A stretch of 64,000 bases of DNA from a virus: IMG/VR virus record IMGVR_UViG_3300046454_000714, positions 23,528-87,527 of that record; one strand, given 5' to 3'. The notes below the pieces were generated by a model, which did not search any database, had not been told where the DNA came from, and saw nothing but the letters and a program-made list of their open reading frames with translations. Of the stretch, positions 47,027 through 55,580 are shown in pieces. Every line of letters starts with the position of its first letter. The stretch's first letter is position 1. The position numbers and the translations under genes are program-made.

Positions 47027-48058
47027 GTGCCCGTAGACGTGTGGGCCATCGACACACTGGCGTTCTCCGGCCTGGAAGTCCGCAACGCGGACTCCATGTT
47101 CGTCATGGCCAACGGCAGCGCCCTGGGCTCGACATCGGGTGTACGCCCCGGCGACCCGGGCCTCACCGTCACTCTGGCCGGCACCACCATCAACTGTTCG
47201 GCGGGCGTCGCCACGGTCGCCTATGCCGGCCAGGGCGTATACCGGGCAGCATTCCCGTCGTCCGTATCACCCGGCACCTATACGGCCGCGCACGCCACCC
47301 TCAACAGGATCGACCTCGTCTACCTGCGGGTGTGGGACAACAGCGTGGACGCCTCCGGCCTGAACAAGGCCGACATCGTCTACCTGGCCGGCACTCCGTC
47401 CGCCTCCCCGGTCGCCCCGACACCGGCGGGCACGCAGATCTACCTGCCGCTCGCCAACATCACCGTGCTGTCGGTGTCCAACGGCGGGACCGCCTCCGTG
47501 AGTACGGCGGTCCGGCCGTACACGGTGGCGCCGGGCGGCATCCTCCCGTCGGCGACCGCGCCGGCGAGCCCCTACACGGGCCAGTTCTACGACAACGGCA
47601 CCGACCTGCTCCGCTGGAACGGCTCCTCCTGGGACACCTACTTCAAGGTGTCGGGCGCCTGGACGTCATACACGCCGACATGGACAGCGGCGACGACGAA
47701 CCCGGCACTCGGCAACGGCACCCTGGTTGGCCGCTACAACAAAATCGGACGCCAGGTCACCTTCCACATCAACCTGATCCCCGGCAGCACGACAACGTTC
47801 GGCGCGGGCGGCTACTCCTTCGCCCTTCCCGCGACGGCGGCAAACGTCGGATGCAGCATGATCGGCGCCGTCCAGTTCCTCGGCACCGACCGGTGGCAGG
47901 GCGAAACAGTCATCTCACCGACCGCCACCACCACCTCGCCGTTCCTGAACATCTCCACCACGAACGTGCGCATCACCCAGATGAGCCCGACCGTGCCCGA
48001 AACGTTCGCCAACGGCTCCCAGCTGCGGATCACCGGCACCTACGAGTCGGCCACCTGA
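47027..48058 (+). CDS. Tail/baseplate protein with fibre-like C-terminus
   Basis: 343 residues from GTG 47027 (GAGGAGG upstream). The N-terminal half (L-A-F-S-G-L-E-V-R, V-R-P-G-D-P-G-L-T-V, L-V-Y-L-R-V-W-D) is shared by actinophage baseplate proteins. The Gly/Thr-rich C-terminal half (Y-T-P-T-W-T-A-A-T-T-N-P-A-L-G-N-G-T-L-V) looks like a receptor-binding fibre domain. Confidence 0.75.
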   Translation: MPVDVWAIDTLAFSGLEVRNADSMFVMANGSALGSTSGVRPGDPGLTVTLAGTTINCSAGVATVAYAGQGVYRAAFPSSVSPGTYTAAHATLNRIDLVYLRVWDNSVDASGLNKADIVYLAGTPSASPVAPTPAGTQIYLPLANITVLSVSNGGTASVSTAVRPYTVAPGGILPSATAPASPYTGQFYDNGTDLLRWNGSSWDTYFKVSGAWTSYTPTWTAATTNPALGNGTLVGRYNKIGRQVTFHINLIPGSTTTFGAGGYSFALPATAANVGCSMIGAVQFLGTDRWQGETVISPTATTTSPFLNISTTNVRITQMSPTVPETFANGSQLRITGTYESAT

Positions 48059-49140
48059 TGCCGCAGGCCTACGAACTCGCCTGGTACGGCTGCGACCTGG
48101 CCTCCGGCGGCATCGTTGAGGATCTCCGCTCGCTCAAGCCGGCAGGGGCGCTCACGCGGAAGCTCGGCGACTCGACCACGTTGCAGTTCGAACTCAACAT
48201 CCCCGGCGCCCCGGCCGGCTGGGATACGGCCACGACACCCGGCCAGTCCATGCTGGTGGCCGTCGACACGGCCACCGACACCCCGATCTGGGCGGGTGCG
48301 GTACTGCCTCGCGAAGGCGGCAGCTCGCAGACTGCATCACTCGGGGCCGCCACCCTGGAGAGCTACCTCGACTCCCGGTTTCCCGGCGACCAGTCTCTCA
48401 TCGGCGCCGACCAGGCCACTGTCGTCGCCGCGCTCGTCACGCCCGCACTCACGAACGGGCCGCCGTTCGTCATCGACGCGCCGAACACGGGCGTCACCAT
48501 GACCTACCTGACGCAGGACGGCGACGACAAAACGATCCTGGCCTGCCTCAAAGAGATCATGGCATTGGACGGCGGCCCCGAGTGGACGATCGACGTCATA
48601 TGGAATTCAGGGCACACAGGGTTCCAGTTCCCGCTGCGCGTCCGCGCGGCCGTCGGCACCCAGGCCAACCCACCAGAAGCCACCTTCGACTTCCCCGGCT
48701 GCGTCTCGTCCTACGCACTGTCGGAGTCCTACGAGCAGGGCAAAGGCGCCACCGCCGTCATCGCCCGCGGCGAGGGTGAGGGATCATCCCGGCTCACCTC
48801 CAGCCCGCACGTGGCGACCGCACTCATTGCCGCGGGATGGCCCCGCTGGGAATACCGCTACACCCCCGCAACGGGCATCGACGACCCCGACCAACTGGAC
48901 GCCCACGCCACGCAGTCCTTGGCGCTCATGCAACAAGGCGCCCGGGTGTGGTCCATCGAGGCCGTGGCATCCCGCGCCCCACGCCTGGGCCGGGACTGGT
49001 TCCTCGGCGACACCGTCCGCATGGCCGTCGAACGCTCACCGCGGCACCCGCAGGGCACAAACCTGGTCGCCCGCTGCTGGTCCTGGGAGCTCGACCCGAG
49101 CGCCGACAAGATCCGGCCCATCCTGGTAGAGGAGAGCTGA
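48058..49140 (+). CDS. Baseplate hub/tail protein (ReqiPepy6 gp37-like)
   Basis: 360 residues starting at ATG 48058 in an overlap. L-R-S-L-K-P-A-G-A-L-T-R-K-L-G-D-S-T-T-L and later R-D-W-F-L-G-D-T-V-R-M fit the siphovirus hub family that closes the tail and contacts fibres. Order tape measure, Dit, fibre, hub is acceptable for this group. Confidence 0.75.
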   Translation: MPQAYELAWYGCDLASGGIVEDLRSLKPAGALTRKLGDSTTLQFELNIPGAPAGWDTATTPGQSMLVAVDTATDTPIWAGAVLPREGGSSQTASLGAATLESYLDSRFPGDQSLIGADQATVVAALVTPALTNGPPFVIDAPNTGVTMTYLTQDGDDKTILACLKEIMALDGGPEWTIDVIWNSGHTGFQFPLRVRAAVGTQANPPEATFDFPGCVSSYALSESYEQGKGATAVIARGEGEGSSRLTSSPHVATALIAAGWPRWEYRYTPATGIDDPDQLDAHATQSLALMQQGARVWSIEAVASRAPRLGRDWFLGDTVRMAVERSPRHPQGTNLVARCWSWELDPSADKIRPILVEES

Positions 49141-49902
49141 ATGCCCCGCCAGATCGACCAGCTCCCGCCCGACACCACCTCCCTGGCCCGGCGGATCCAG
49201 GCCCTGGAAGGGCAAGTACGCGAGATGCGGGCGGCCCGGCGCATGACGGCCGCATCCGTCGGCACCCTCCGCGTATACGCGGACGACGGCACGACCCTTC
49301 TCGCAGAACTGGGCCCGGAGACCGGCGGCGACGGCGGAGGCGGCCTGTGGACCCGCGGCCTTCAGGATCCGATCAACATGTCCGCCTACCTGTCCTCTGG
49401 GCAGCTGCAGTTCCGGCCGGTCGAGGACGGGCAGGTCGCCGTCCCGGCGGGCATCACCTATGACTCGGACGCCTTCCAGTACACCGACCTCATCCTGACC
49501 TCCGGAAATGTTGCCGCCACCGCCCACCGGGCCGTGCTCACGCTGGAGTCCACGTTCGAGGGCGGCAACCCCTACGTCTATGTGCAGGGCGAAAACAGCA
49601 CCCAGTGCAACATGGACATCCTCGGGGTCCTCACCGCGAGCAGCCTGGCCTGGGGCAGCGTGGCCATCACGCCGAGCGCCGCCAACACCCCGACCTCCGC
49701 CACCGTCACCGGGCTCAGTCTCAAGGGCAGCACGTTCATCGGATTCTCCGGCGCCCAGACCGCCGCGCCCGGCTCAACGGCCGGCACGAACGGCGTCACC
49801 GGCACGAGCGCCACCTCCGCCACCTCAACCGGCCTCACCGTGTGGCTGACCCGGCAAAACACGAGCGCGACAACAGTGAACTGGCTGGTGATCGGGATAT
49901 GA
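49141..49902 (+). CDS. Tail fibre protein with N-terminal coiled coil
   Basis: 253 residues. A short coiled coil (L-A-R-R-I-Q-A-L-E-G-Q-V-R-E-M-R) joins to a beta-rich body and a Thr/Ser-rich tail, typical of a trimeric fibre attached to the baseplate. It overlaps the next gene by 4 bp. Confidence 0.72.
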   Translation: MPRQIDQLPPDTTSLARRIQALEGQVREMRAARRMTAASVGTLRVYADDGTTLLAELGPETGGDGGGGLWTRGLQDPINMSAYLSSGQLQFRPVEDGQVAVPAGITYDSDAFQYTDLILTSGNVAATAHRAVLTLESTFEGGNPYVYVQGENSTQCNMDILGVLTASSLAWGSVAITPSAANTPTSATVTGLSLKGSTFIGFSGAQTAAPGSTAGTNGVTGTSATSATSTGLTVWLTRQNTSATTVNWLVIGI

Positions 49903-50105
49903 GCGTCACGTTCCAACCCGGGCTGTACTACGAGGTCACAGCCCGCGACAACAACGAGGCCTGCACGAACTACGAGCAGACCTTCGACATCCCGCAGTTC
50001 TACTCCAATGCGGGCACCAACTGCTTCGTGCAGTGCGGACTCTGCGGACAACACATGGAGATCCTCACCGCGACCCTGCTCGACCCGCAGCCCGAAGTCA
50101 CCTGA
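49899..50105 (+). CDS. Small Cys-containing protein
   Basis: 68 residues with C-F-V-Q-C-G-L-C-G-Q-H, a possible zinc site, and an acidic start. Coupled to the fibre gene by ATGA. Role unknown. Confidence 0.6.
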   Translation: MSVTFQPGLYYEVTARDNNEACTNYEQTFDIPQFYSNAGTNCFVQCGLCGQHMEILTATLLDPQPEVT

Positions 50106-50124
50106 CCCACCGCATCACCGGCCC

Positions 50125-50153
50125 GCGCCCCGCCCCCACCAGGGCGCATTTTT
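50125..50153 (+). terminator. Terminator between tail and lysis genes
   Basis: GCGCCC and GGGCGC with an 11-nt loop are followed by ATTTTT, then TCATGCCCTGGAGG, echoing the element at 37949-37990. Confidence 0.7.
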
Positions 50154-50172
50154 CATGCCCTGGAGGGGCTCC

Positions 50173-51108
50173 TTGAGCACATCGATCCGCCAGTACGGCC
50201 GCCGCGCGCCGAAGCGCGCACGGGCCATCTCGCTCTCCCGCATCCTCTCCGGCACGCTGCCCGCGCACCCGACGGCGGCCGACTACCTGGCCACGCTCGG
50301 TGGCGGCTGGCAGATGCGCGGGAATGATGTCGCCGGGGACTGCGTGGCCGTCACCTGGGCCAACATCCGCCGTCTCCTCACGGCCATCGCCGGCGCCGAG
50401 TACTACCCGACGCAGGACGAGGTCTGGGCGGTCTACGAGACCCAGAACCCGGGCTTCGATCCGAACGGCACCGCGGCGACGAACGGGCCTGGCTCGTCGC
50501 ACGACAACGGTATGGACATCCAGACCCTGCTGGAGTATCTGGCCAAGCGCGGCGACATCCTCGCCTTCGCCAAGGTCAACCCGTCCAGCCCGGACGAGGT
50601 CAAGGCCGCCATCGCCATCTTCGGTTTCGTGTGGGCGGGTATCGACGTCCAGCAGGCCAACGAAACCGAGTTCGACCAGGGCAAGCCGTGGAACTACCAC
50701 CGCTCCAGCCCGGATGCGGGCGGCCACTCCGTCATCACCGGCGGCTACGGCAACCCCGGTACGGGCCCGCTGGGTGGGGATGAACGATTCATCACCTGGG
50801 CCGAGGAGACGTCGTTCACGGACTCCTACTGGAGCCACAAGGTTGAGGAAGCCTGGGCGGTCATCTTCCCCGAGCACCTCAAGCACCCCAACTTCCTGGC
50901 GGGCATCGACCTGACGGCGTTCGAGGCGGCCTGGACGGAGATCACTACCAAGCCGTTCCCGGTGGTCATGCCGCCGACCCCGGTGCCGACCCCTCCTCCC
51001 GCGCCCACTCCTGCTCCGAATCCTCGACTGGCTGAGGCGGCTGTTGCTGCCCAGGAGTTGGCGGATCTGATGCGGCCGTGGGCGCCTGGCAAGACGACGG
51101 GAGCCTGA
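50173..51108 (+). CDS. Papain-like-fold cysteine peptidase candidate
   Basis: 311 residues; TTG 50173 is favoured by GGAGGGG 4-5 nt upstream (ATG 50155 is an alternative within the leader). N-D-V-A-G-D-C-V-A-V-T-W supplies a buried Cys and G-G-H-S-V-I-T-G-G-Y-G a His, in the order of C39- or NlpC-type cysteine peptidases. A Pro-rich linker and a helix end the protein. It could be a second lysin or act on host proteins. Confidence 0.65.
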   Translation: MSTSIRQYGRRAPKRARAISLSRILSGTLPAHPTAADYLATLGGGWQMRGNDVAGDCVAVTWANIRRLLTAIAGAEYYPTQDEVWAVYETQNPGFDPNGTAATNGPGSSHDNGMDIQTLLEYLAKRGDILAFAKVNPSSPDEVKAAIAIFGFVWAGIDVQQANETEFDQGKPWNYHRSSPDAGGHSVITGGYGNPGTGPLGGDERFITWAEETSFTDSYWSHKVEEAWAVIFPEHLKHPNFLAGIDLTAFEAAWTEITTKPFPVVMPPTPVPTPPPAPTPAPNPRLAEAAVAAQELADLMRPWAPGKTTGA

Positions 51109-51110
51109 CC

Positions 51111-52301
51111 ATGGCCACCTTCCATGCCGCGATCGTCCACCCCGACCAGACGGTCACCTACTGCGGCGAGGTCGACCAGGACCACGTCGACACGGTCCGC
51201 GCGGTCGCCGCCATCGAGGACGTGCCGCGGTTCGTCAAGGAAAACCCGCGAACCCCGGGTGCATTCTTCGTGCTGCGCCCGGACGATGAGGGCGGCGACC
51301 TCGACTGGTACGTGCCGACAGACGCCGCTGCGTACACGGTCCGCGCGCCCGACCCCGACCCTGCGGGCGCCGTCGCGACGCTCACGGCAACGGCCACGAC
51401 GGGCCCCGCCTACATCGACGGCGCCGAGCGGCTCGGCGGGCAGGTCATCGGCGGCGCCATGGACCATCCGGAGTCGGGGCCCCGGTTCACCTGGCACGTC
51501 ACGGTGTCGCCGCAGGGGTATTTCACCTCGATGGCTTCCTACCTGATCGCCGCCGGGTTCGAACCGCAGGTGCTGTACGACCCCAAGACGGACAGGCTCG
51601 GCCAGTTCGGGCCGCTCACCCAGTCGGCGCGGGCGCTGCAGAACGACGGCGCGAGGCGCACCAACCGCGAGGGCAAGGTCAACATTCAGGTCGAGGTCGT
51701 CGCGATGCCGTCCCCGCCCTGGACGAATGGTTTCGACCCGGCGGCCAAGCCCAACTTCCGCAAGCTGCTGGCCGCTGGCCGTGCGCACGGCATCCCCGGC
51801 GTCTGGCCTGCCGGACCGCCGGTCTCATCGTCGAGCCAGGCGATGCCGCGCACCCGCAGCATCTGGCAGTCGAAGGCTGGGCACTACGGGCACTGCCACG
51901 TGCCGGCAAACAGCCATTGGGACCCGGGCGGCATCGACGTCAGCAAGGTCCCCGGCAAGGCCGTCACCCCGAAGCCGGCGCCCACCCCGAAGCCCGCGGC
52001 CAAGCCGAAGGTCAGCGTCGCGCACGTCGCCACCGCGGCCAAGCACGACCCCTCTGCCGCGCAGGGCCACGCCACCTACCGGGCGGAGACCCTCCTCGTC
52101 GAGAAGGCCTTGCACGCCGAAGGCCTCCTCGACCAGCAGTACGTCGACGGCAGCTTCGGCAGCCTCACCGTCACCGCCTACGCCAAGTGGCAGCGCTCCA
52201 AGGCCGGCGGCTCGTACAGCGGCACCGCGGCCGACGGAATCCCCGGCCAGACCTCCCTCAGCAAGCTCGCCGCGAGACACGGCTTCACCGTCGTCGCCTG
52301 A
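51111..52301 (+). CDS. Endolysin (amidase-like, with peptidoglycan-binding domain)
   Basis: 396 residues from ATG 51111. The catalytic part (about 110-290) has F-T-W-H-V-T and later G-H-Y-G-H-C-H-V-P with H-W-D-P-G-G-I-D, the zinc-ligand pattern of phage N-acetylmuramoyl-L-alanine amidases. An Ala/Pro/Lys linker precedes a C-terminal peptidoglycan-binding domain (L-V-E-K-A-L, D-G-S-F-G-S-L-T-V-T-A-Y, G-I-P-G-Q-T-S-L). It degrades host cell wall at lysis. Confidence 0.85.
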   Translation: MATFHAAIVHPDQTVTYCGEVDQDHVDTVRAVAAIEDVPRFVKENPRTPGAFFVLRPDDEGGDLDWYVPTDAAAYTVRAPDPDPAGAVATLTATATTGPAYIDGAERLGGQVIGGAMDHPESGPRFTWHVTVSPQGYFTSMASYLIAAGFEPQVLYDPKTDRLGQFGPLTQSARALQNDGARRTNREGKVNIQVEVVAMPSPPWTNGFDPAAKPNFRKLLAAGRAHGIPGVWPAGPPVSSSSQAMPRTRSIWQSKAGHYGHCHVPANSHWDPGGIDVSKVPGKAVTPKPAPTPKPAAKPKVSVAHVATAAKHDPSAAQGHATYRAETLLVEKALHAEGLLDQQYVDGSFGSLTVTAYAKWQRSKAGGSYSGTAADGIPGQTSLSKLAARHGFTVVA

Positions 52302-52322
52302 CTTGGAAGAAACGAGAACCTC

Positions 52323-52694
52323 ATGAAGATCAATCGTGAACCGGCGGCGCTGCTCGCGTTCGTCGCGGTCGGCATCAAGCTGCTGGCCGCGTTCGGCGTG
52401 GGCCTGAGCAGCGACCAGCAGGCCGTCCTCAACGCGGTCGCCGCAGCCGTCGTCGGCCTCGTCGTGGCCGTCCTCGCGCATGACGCGCTCGCCGCACCCC
52501 TGTACGGCTTCAGTCAGGCCGCACTCGCGCTCGCCGTCGGCTTCGGCCTGCACTGGTCCGCCGACCAGCAAGCCATCGTGCTGTCGTTCGTACAGGTCGC
52601 CATCGCCATGTTCCTACGCACCCAGATCACCGCGAAGACGCCGGGACCGGCCGCAGCGAAGCACGTGGCGTCTGCTTCCACGCAGGCCCTCTGA
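52323..52694 (+). CDS. Holin-like membrane protein
   Basis: 123 residues with three or more hydrophobic spans (about 8-26, 36-52, 60-80, 87-100). Located just after the endolysin gene, it is the best holin candidate. No signature motif, as usual for holins. Confidence 0.75.
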   Translation: MKINREPAALLAFVAVGIKLLAAFGVGLSSDQQAVLNAVAAAVVGLVVAVLAHDALAAPLYGFSQAALALAVGFGLHWSADQQAIVLSFVQVAIAMFLRTQITAKTPGPAAAKHVASASTQAL

Positions 52695-52706
52695 TCGGAG
52701 CCCCAC

Positions 52707-52997
52707 GTGGCTGAGCCGACGGCTGGCGAAGTCAACCGAAGGCTTGACGACGTCCGGCAAGACCTGAAGGACGACGTGCGCGACCTCAGCGCCCGACTCG
52801 GGGAGAAGGTCAACCAGGAGGGCTACGACGTCCGGCACGCCGCACTCCTCGCCCGCGTCGTCGCCCTCGAAGCGCAGCGGGAGAAGGATGCCGAGAAGGT
52901 TGCGGCGATGCGCCGCTGGTGGGTCGCCACGATCATCGTGCCGATCGTCATCGTCCTTCTCCAGGCGTACCTCAGTTCCAAGGGGGCGGGCTCTTGA
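52707..52997 (+). CDS. Coiled-coil protein with C-terminal membrane span
   Basis: 96 residues from GTG 52707. A heptad helix (R-R-L-D-D-V-R-Q-D-L-K-D-D-V-R) is followed by one span (W-V-A-T-I-I-V-P-I-V-I-V-L-L). Layout matches accessory holins or antiholins found after endolysins in actinophages. Confidence 0.7.
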   Translation: MAEPTAGEVNRRLDDVRQDLKDDVRDLSARLGEKVNQEGYDVRHAALLARVVALEAQREKDAEKVAAMRRWWVATIIVPIVIVLLQAYLSSKGAGS

Positions 52998-53737
52998 GCG
53001 CGCGGCGTATCCCGGCGGCCACCAAGGAGCGGCGCCGGGACGGGGTCTTCGTGGTCGCCTTGGTGGCCGGGGTGTCGGTGCTGGCCTGGGTTGTCATCAC
53101 CATGCAGGGCCTCTCCCACGACCTGCGGGTCTCCAACCAGGCCCGAGATGCCTTGGCCCGCCAGGTGCAGTCCCTCGGACATAAGCCGGTCGCCGGACCG
53201 CCCGGGTCACGCGGCGAGGCAGGCGCATCAGTCGTCGGCCCGCGCGGACCCAAGGGCGACACGGGGGCGTCGGGTAAGCCGGCGCCCACCATCACGCCGA
53301 AGCCGGGCACATCTGGCGCGTCCGGGTCCCCGGGAAAGCCGGGCGCCGACTCGACAGTGGCTGGCCCGACCGGTCCGCCGGGGGCAGACTCGACGGTTGC
53401 CGGACCCCAAGGCGAGGCAGGCGTGGCCGGGCCCGTCGGCCCCCAAGGCGACCGCGGCGAGAAGGGCGACACCGGGGACACGGGCGCGACCGGCCCGGCA
53501 CCGTCCGGCTGGACGTACACGGACGGCGCGGGCGTCACCTACACGTGCACGCCCGACTCGGACGGCTCCACCCACTACACGTGCACAGCCGCCCCGGTGA
53601 GTCCCACACCCAGCCCGTCGAATCCCGAGTCCGCGGTGCTGGTGCTCAGTGCCGCGCTCGCCCGCAGGAGGATCGATGCCCCGAGCAGTACCCGCGGCCG
53701 TCACCGGGCGGTCCGCCACCGCGGTGCCCACCGCTGA
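52994..53737 (+). CDS. Collagen-like membrane protein
   Basis: 247 residues from TTG 52994 (TTGA overlap). One membrane span (about 16-36) anchors an interrupted Gly-x-y collagen stretch (G-P-P-G-S-R-G-E-A-G, G-P-K-G-D-T-G, G-P-Q-G-D-R-G-E-K-G-D-T-G). The end has a Cys-containing beta segment (Y-T-C-T). Collagen repeats are more usual in phage fibres; here the protein ends the lysis cassette. It may be displayed on the host surface or act in lysis. Confidence 0.7.
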   Translation: MSARRIPAATKERRRDGVFVVALVAGVSVLAWVVITMQGLSHDLRVSNQARDALARQVQSLGHKPVAGPPGSRGEAGASVVGPRGPKGDTGASGKPAPTITPKPGTSGASGSPGKPGADSTVAGPTGPPGADSTVAGPQGEAGVAGPVGPQGDRGEKGDTGDTGATGPAPSGWTYTDGAGVTYTCTPDSDGSTHYTCTAAPVSPTPSPSNPESAVLVLSAALARRRIDAPSSTRGRHRAVRHRGAHR

Positions 53738-53888
53738 ACCGGCCCCGCGCCAGCCCCGCCGCGATACCGCCGCGGCCGACGCCGGTTCGCTGGAACACGC
53801 GGGCCGCCTCGACCCGCAGCCGGTCCCGGCGCCCAGCATCAGCCCGTTCCTGCCGCCCGACCTGCCGCCGTATGAGGAGGACGACTGA
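53676..53888 (+). CDS. Small Pro-rich protein
   Basis: 70 residues from ATG 53676 (AGGAGG 4 nt upstream), overlapping the tail of the collagen-like gene in another frame. Basic then Pro/Asp-rich, ending L-P-P-Y-E-E-D-D. The strong ribosome-binding site is the main support. Confidence 0.55.
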   Translation: MPRAVPAAVTGRSATAVPTAEPAPRQPRRDTAAADAGSLEHAGRLDPQPVPAPSISPFLPPDLPPYEEDD

Positions 53889-53960
53889 CGGGCCCTCACG
53901 CCACCGGCTGCCCCTCCATGCCGGTTGCCCCGTCCGCCCCGGCTGGAAGGGGGTGACCCT

Positions 53961-54005
53961 GTGCTGCATCTGTTCCTGCACCTCGTCGTACTCGTCTGCC
54001 TCTGA
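53961..54005 (+). CDS. 14-residue hydrophobic micro-ORF (tentative)
   Basis: GTG 53961 follows GGAAGGGGG. The peptide V-L-H-L-F-L-H-L-V-V-L-V-C-L would be fully membrane-embedded. It lies between the last late gene and its terminator. Tiny size makes this speculative. Confidence 0.3.
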   Translation: MLHLFLHLVVLVCL

Positions 54006-54015
54006 CCAGCACGAC

Positions 54016-54067
54016 AACGCCCCCGCCCTTCTCGCTGCCATCTGGCGGCGCGGAGGGCGGGGGCGTT
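54016..54067 (+). terminator. Main late-operon terminator
   Basis: AACGCCCCCGCCC and GGGCGGGGGCGTT form a perfect 13-bp outer stem around an inner GC stem, followed by TTCG. It closes the late operon. Confidence 0.85.
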
Positions 54068-54092
54068 TCGCTGTGCGGCTATCGTTCGGGAA

Positions 54093-54123
54093 GGTCCCCG
54101 CCTGTTAGAGGCAGGCGGGGACC
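54093..54123 (-). terminator. Terminator of the leftward three-gene cassette
   Basis: GGTCCCCGCCTG and CAGGCGGGGACC form a perfect 12-bp stem with a 7-nt loop, 11 bp past the stop of the leftward gene. Convergent with the late terminator. Confidence 0.8.
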
Positions 54124-54133
54124 GCTTGCCGAC

Positions 54134-54673
54134 TCATGCGACCTTCCGTGTCTCCGTCTTGTTGCACTTCGAGCAGCGGCGGATCTGGACCGGGCCTTTC
54201 CAGGTGCCGAGCTTCGGGAGCAGCGGGGAGTCGTAGGTGGCCTCCGCGTCCTGCCACGCTCCCCACTTGTGGATGTGAAGGCCGGGTGCCGCAGGCTCGC
54301 TGGTCCGCGTCACGTTCGGCGGCTCATCCGGGACATCCTCGACGCGCTCGTCGGGGACGGTCGCGGCGACGCTGGCCACGATCTCCGCATGCCCGGTACG
54401 GGCTTCGGCCTCGGTATGCCACCGCCACTGACTCTGGTCCTGCTCCTCGCCGCCACCGAACACCATGGTCTCGAACAGGATCGGCTGGCCTCCACCCCAG
54501 TTGTGGTCGACGCCGAGCCACACCGTGGAGACTCGGAAGCTGACCTCCGGGTCGCTGGTCGACGTGATCTCGGTGAGGGCCACGCGCTTGTACGCCATGT
54601 CGCCGAGCAGGGCGTTGGCCTGCTCAGAGTTGATGGGCTGACCTTGGCGGTCGTACCAGAGCTGCTGATTCAT
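54134..54673 (-). CDS. Hypothetical protein with C-terminal zinc motif
   Basis: 179 residues, last gene of the leftward cassette. N-terminal W-Y-D-R-Q-G-Q-P-I, a beta-rich middle with T-V-W-L-G-V-D-H-N-W-G-G-G, and R-R-C-S-K-C-N-K-T at the C-terminus. No family recognised. It starts 2 bp after the upstream stop. Confidence 0.6.
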   Translation of the reverse strand: MNQQLWYDRQGQPINSEQANALLGDMAYKRVALTEITSTSDPEVSFRVSTVWLGVDHNWGGGQPILFETMVFGGGEEQDQSQWRWHTEAEARTGHAEIVASVAATVPDERVEDVPDEPPNVTRTSEPAAPGLHIHKWGAWQDAEATYDSPLLPKLGTWKGPVQIRRCSKCNKTETRKVA

Positions 54674-54675
54674 GG

Positions 54676-55116
54676 TCACGCTCCCTGCTTCTCGGCGCGC
54701 TGGGTGTCGTAGCTGATGAACCCGATGCGCGCGGCTTCGACGGCCAGCGTCTCCCGCCATCCGTCCGGCGCCGGGTAGTCCTCGCTCTCGCCGTCGCCCC
54801 GGTAGAAGAGGAACGGTGCGTCGGTGCCAGAGGTGGTGATGAACTCGATGCCGAGCCGTTTGGCGTCGGCGACGAGCGCGTCCACGGCGATGCTCAGTCC
54901 GCTGCGGGTCTTGGCGTCGCGCACCGGATACCGCGTGTGCAGGTGGCCCTCGGTGGAGACGAGCCCGGCGTCCGGGTCGTCGTCGTTGAACCCGTCGTCG
55001 CAGTAGTCGAGCGACGCAGCCCACCCCGGGTACGGGATGCCGTCGATGCGGGTAGCGAACTCCGAGTAGGTGACGGTGATGCCGGTGGACCAGTAACGGC
55101 CCGACTTGCTGATCAT
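54676..55116 (-). CDS. Hypothetical protein
   Basis: 146 residues starting in an ATGA overlap with the first cassette gene. S-K-S-G-R-Y-W-S-T-G-I-T-V-T and a R-G-D-G-E-S-E-D-Y-P-A-P-D-G-W segment; alpha/beta with an Ala-rich helix. Not recognised. Confidence 0.6.
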   Translation of the reverse strand: MISKSGRYWSTGITVTYSEFATRIDGIPYPGWAASLDYCDDGFNDDDPDAGLVSTEGHLHTRYPVRDAKTRSGLSIAVDALVADAKRLGIEFITTSGTDAPFLFYRGDGESEDYPAPDGWRETLAVEAARIGFISYDTQRAEKQGA

Positions 55117-55514
55117 GCGGTCTCCTTCTTCGCGTCGATGATTTCGCGGATCCTGTCGAGCTTCTCCTCGGCGCTGAGCGCTCCGAGGTTGCCGTCGGCG
55201 AGGCCGTCGAGGATGCGGCGGACGTTGACGCGTTCGGGGTAGAGGACGGCGTCGAGGATGGCGGCGCGGGTGCTGCCGTCGCGGAGGTAGACCCAGACCT
55301 CGTTGTGCTGGCGCGGCTCGACGTTGCAGCGGGCGTCGAGGATCTCGCGCGGGAAGTAGCCGAGGTCGGAGCCTTCGAGTTCTTCGCCGATCTCGGTGAG
55401 GATGTACTTGCCGAGCTTGCGGTAGCCGAGTTCGGTGCGGAGGTCTCCGAGGTTGACTCTGGTGAGGCCGCCCTCTTCGACGCAGCGGGCATGGATCGCT
55501 TGCAGGTTGGACAT
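55113..55514 (-). CDS. Hypothetical winged-helix-like protein
   Basis: 133 residues; ATG 55514 (GGAAGG upstream) is preferred over 55529. L-G-D-L-R-T-E-L-G-Y-R-K-L-G-K-Y-I and V-W-V-Y-L-R-D-G-S-T-R are reminiscent of a small winged helix. First gene of the cassette, directly after a strong promoter; a regulator or accessory (moron) factor is possible. Confidence 0.6.
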   Translation of the reverse strand: MSNLQAIHARCVEEGGLTRVNLGDLRTELGYRKLGKYILTEIGEELEGSDLGYFPREILDARCNVEPRQHNEVWVYLRDGSTRAAILDAVLYPERVNVRRILDGLADGNLGALSAEEKLDRIREIIDAKKETA

Positions 55515-55551
55515 GTGGTCGCCTTCCATGTTCTATCTCTAGCGTTGCCAC

Positions 55552-55580
55552 ACTATATTTGCGGCATGCGGATAAAACAA
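55552..55580 (-). promoter_or_regulatory. Strong leftward promoter for the three-gene cassette
   Basis: On the minus strand TTGTTT and TATAGT are exactly 17 bp apart, in an AT-richer patch than the surroundings. It is close to consensus for a housekeeping sigma factor, so expression in the lysogen is plausible. Confidence 0.75.

Noticed and set aside
47041-48057. Upstream extension of the hub gene frame across the preceding fibre gene.
   Set aside because: The extension translates to basic low-complexity sequence and overlaps a real gene; ATG 48058 in a stop overlap is the natural start.
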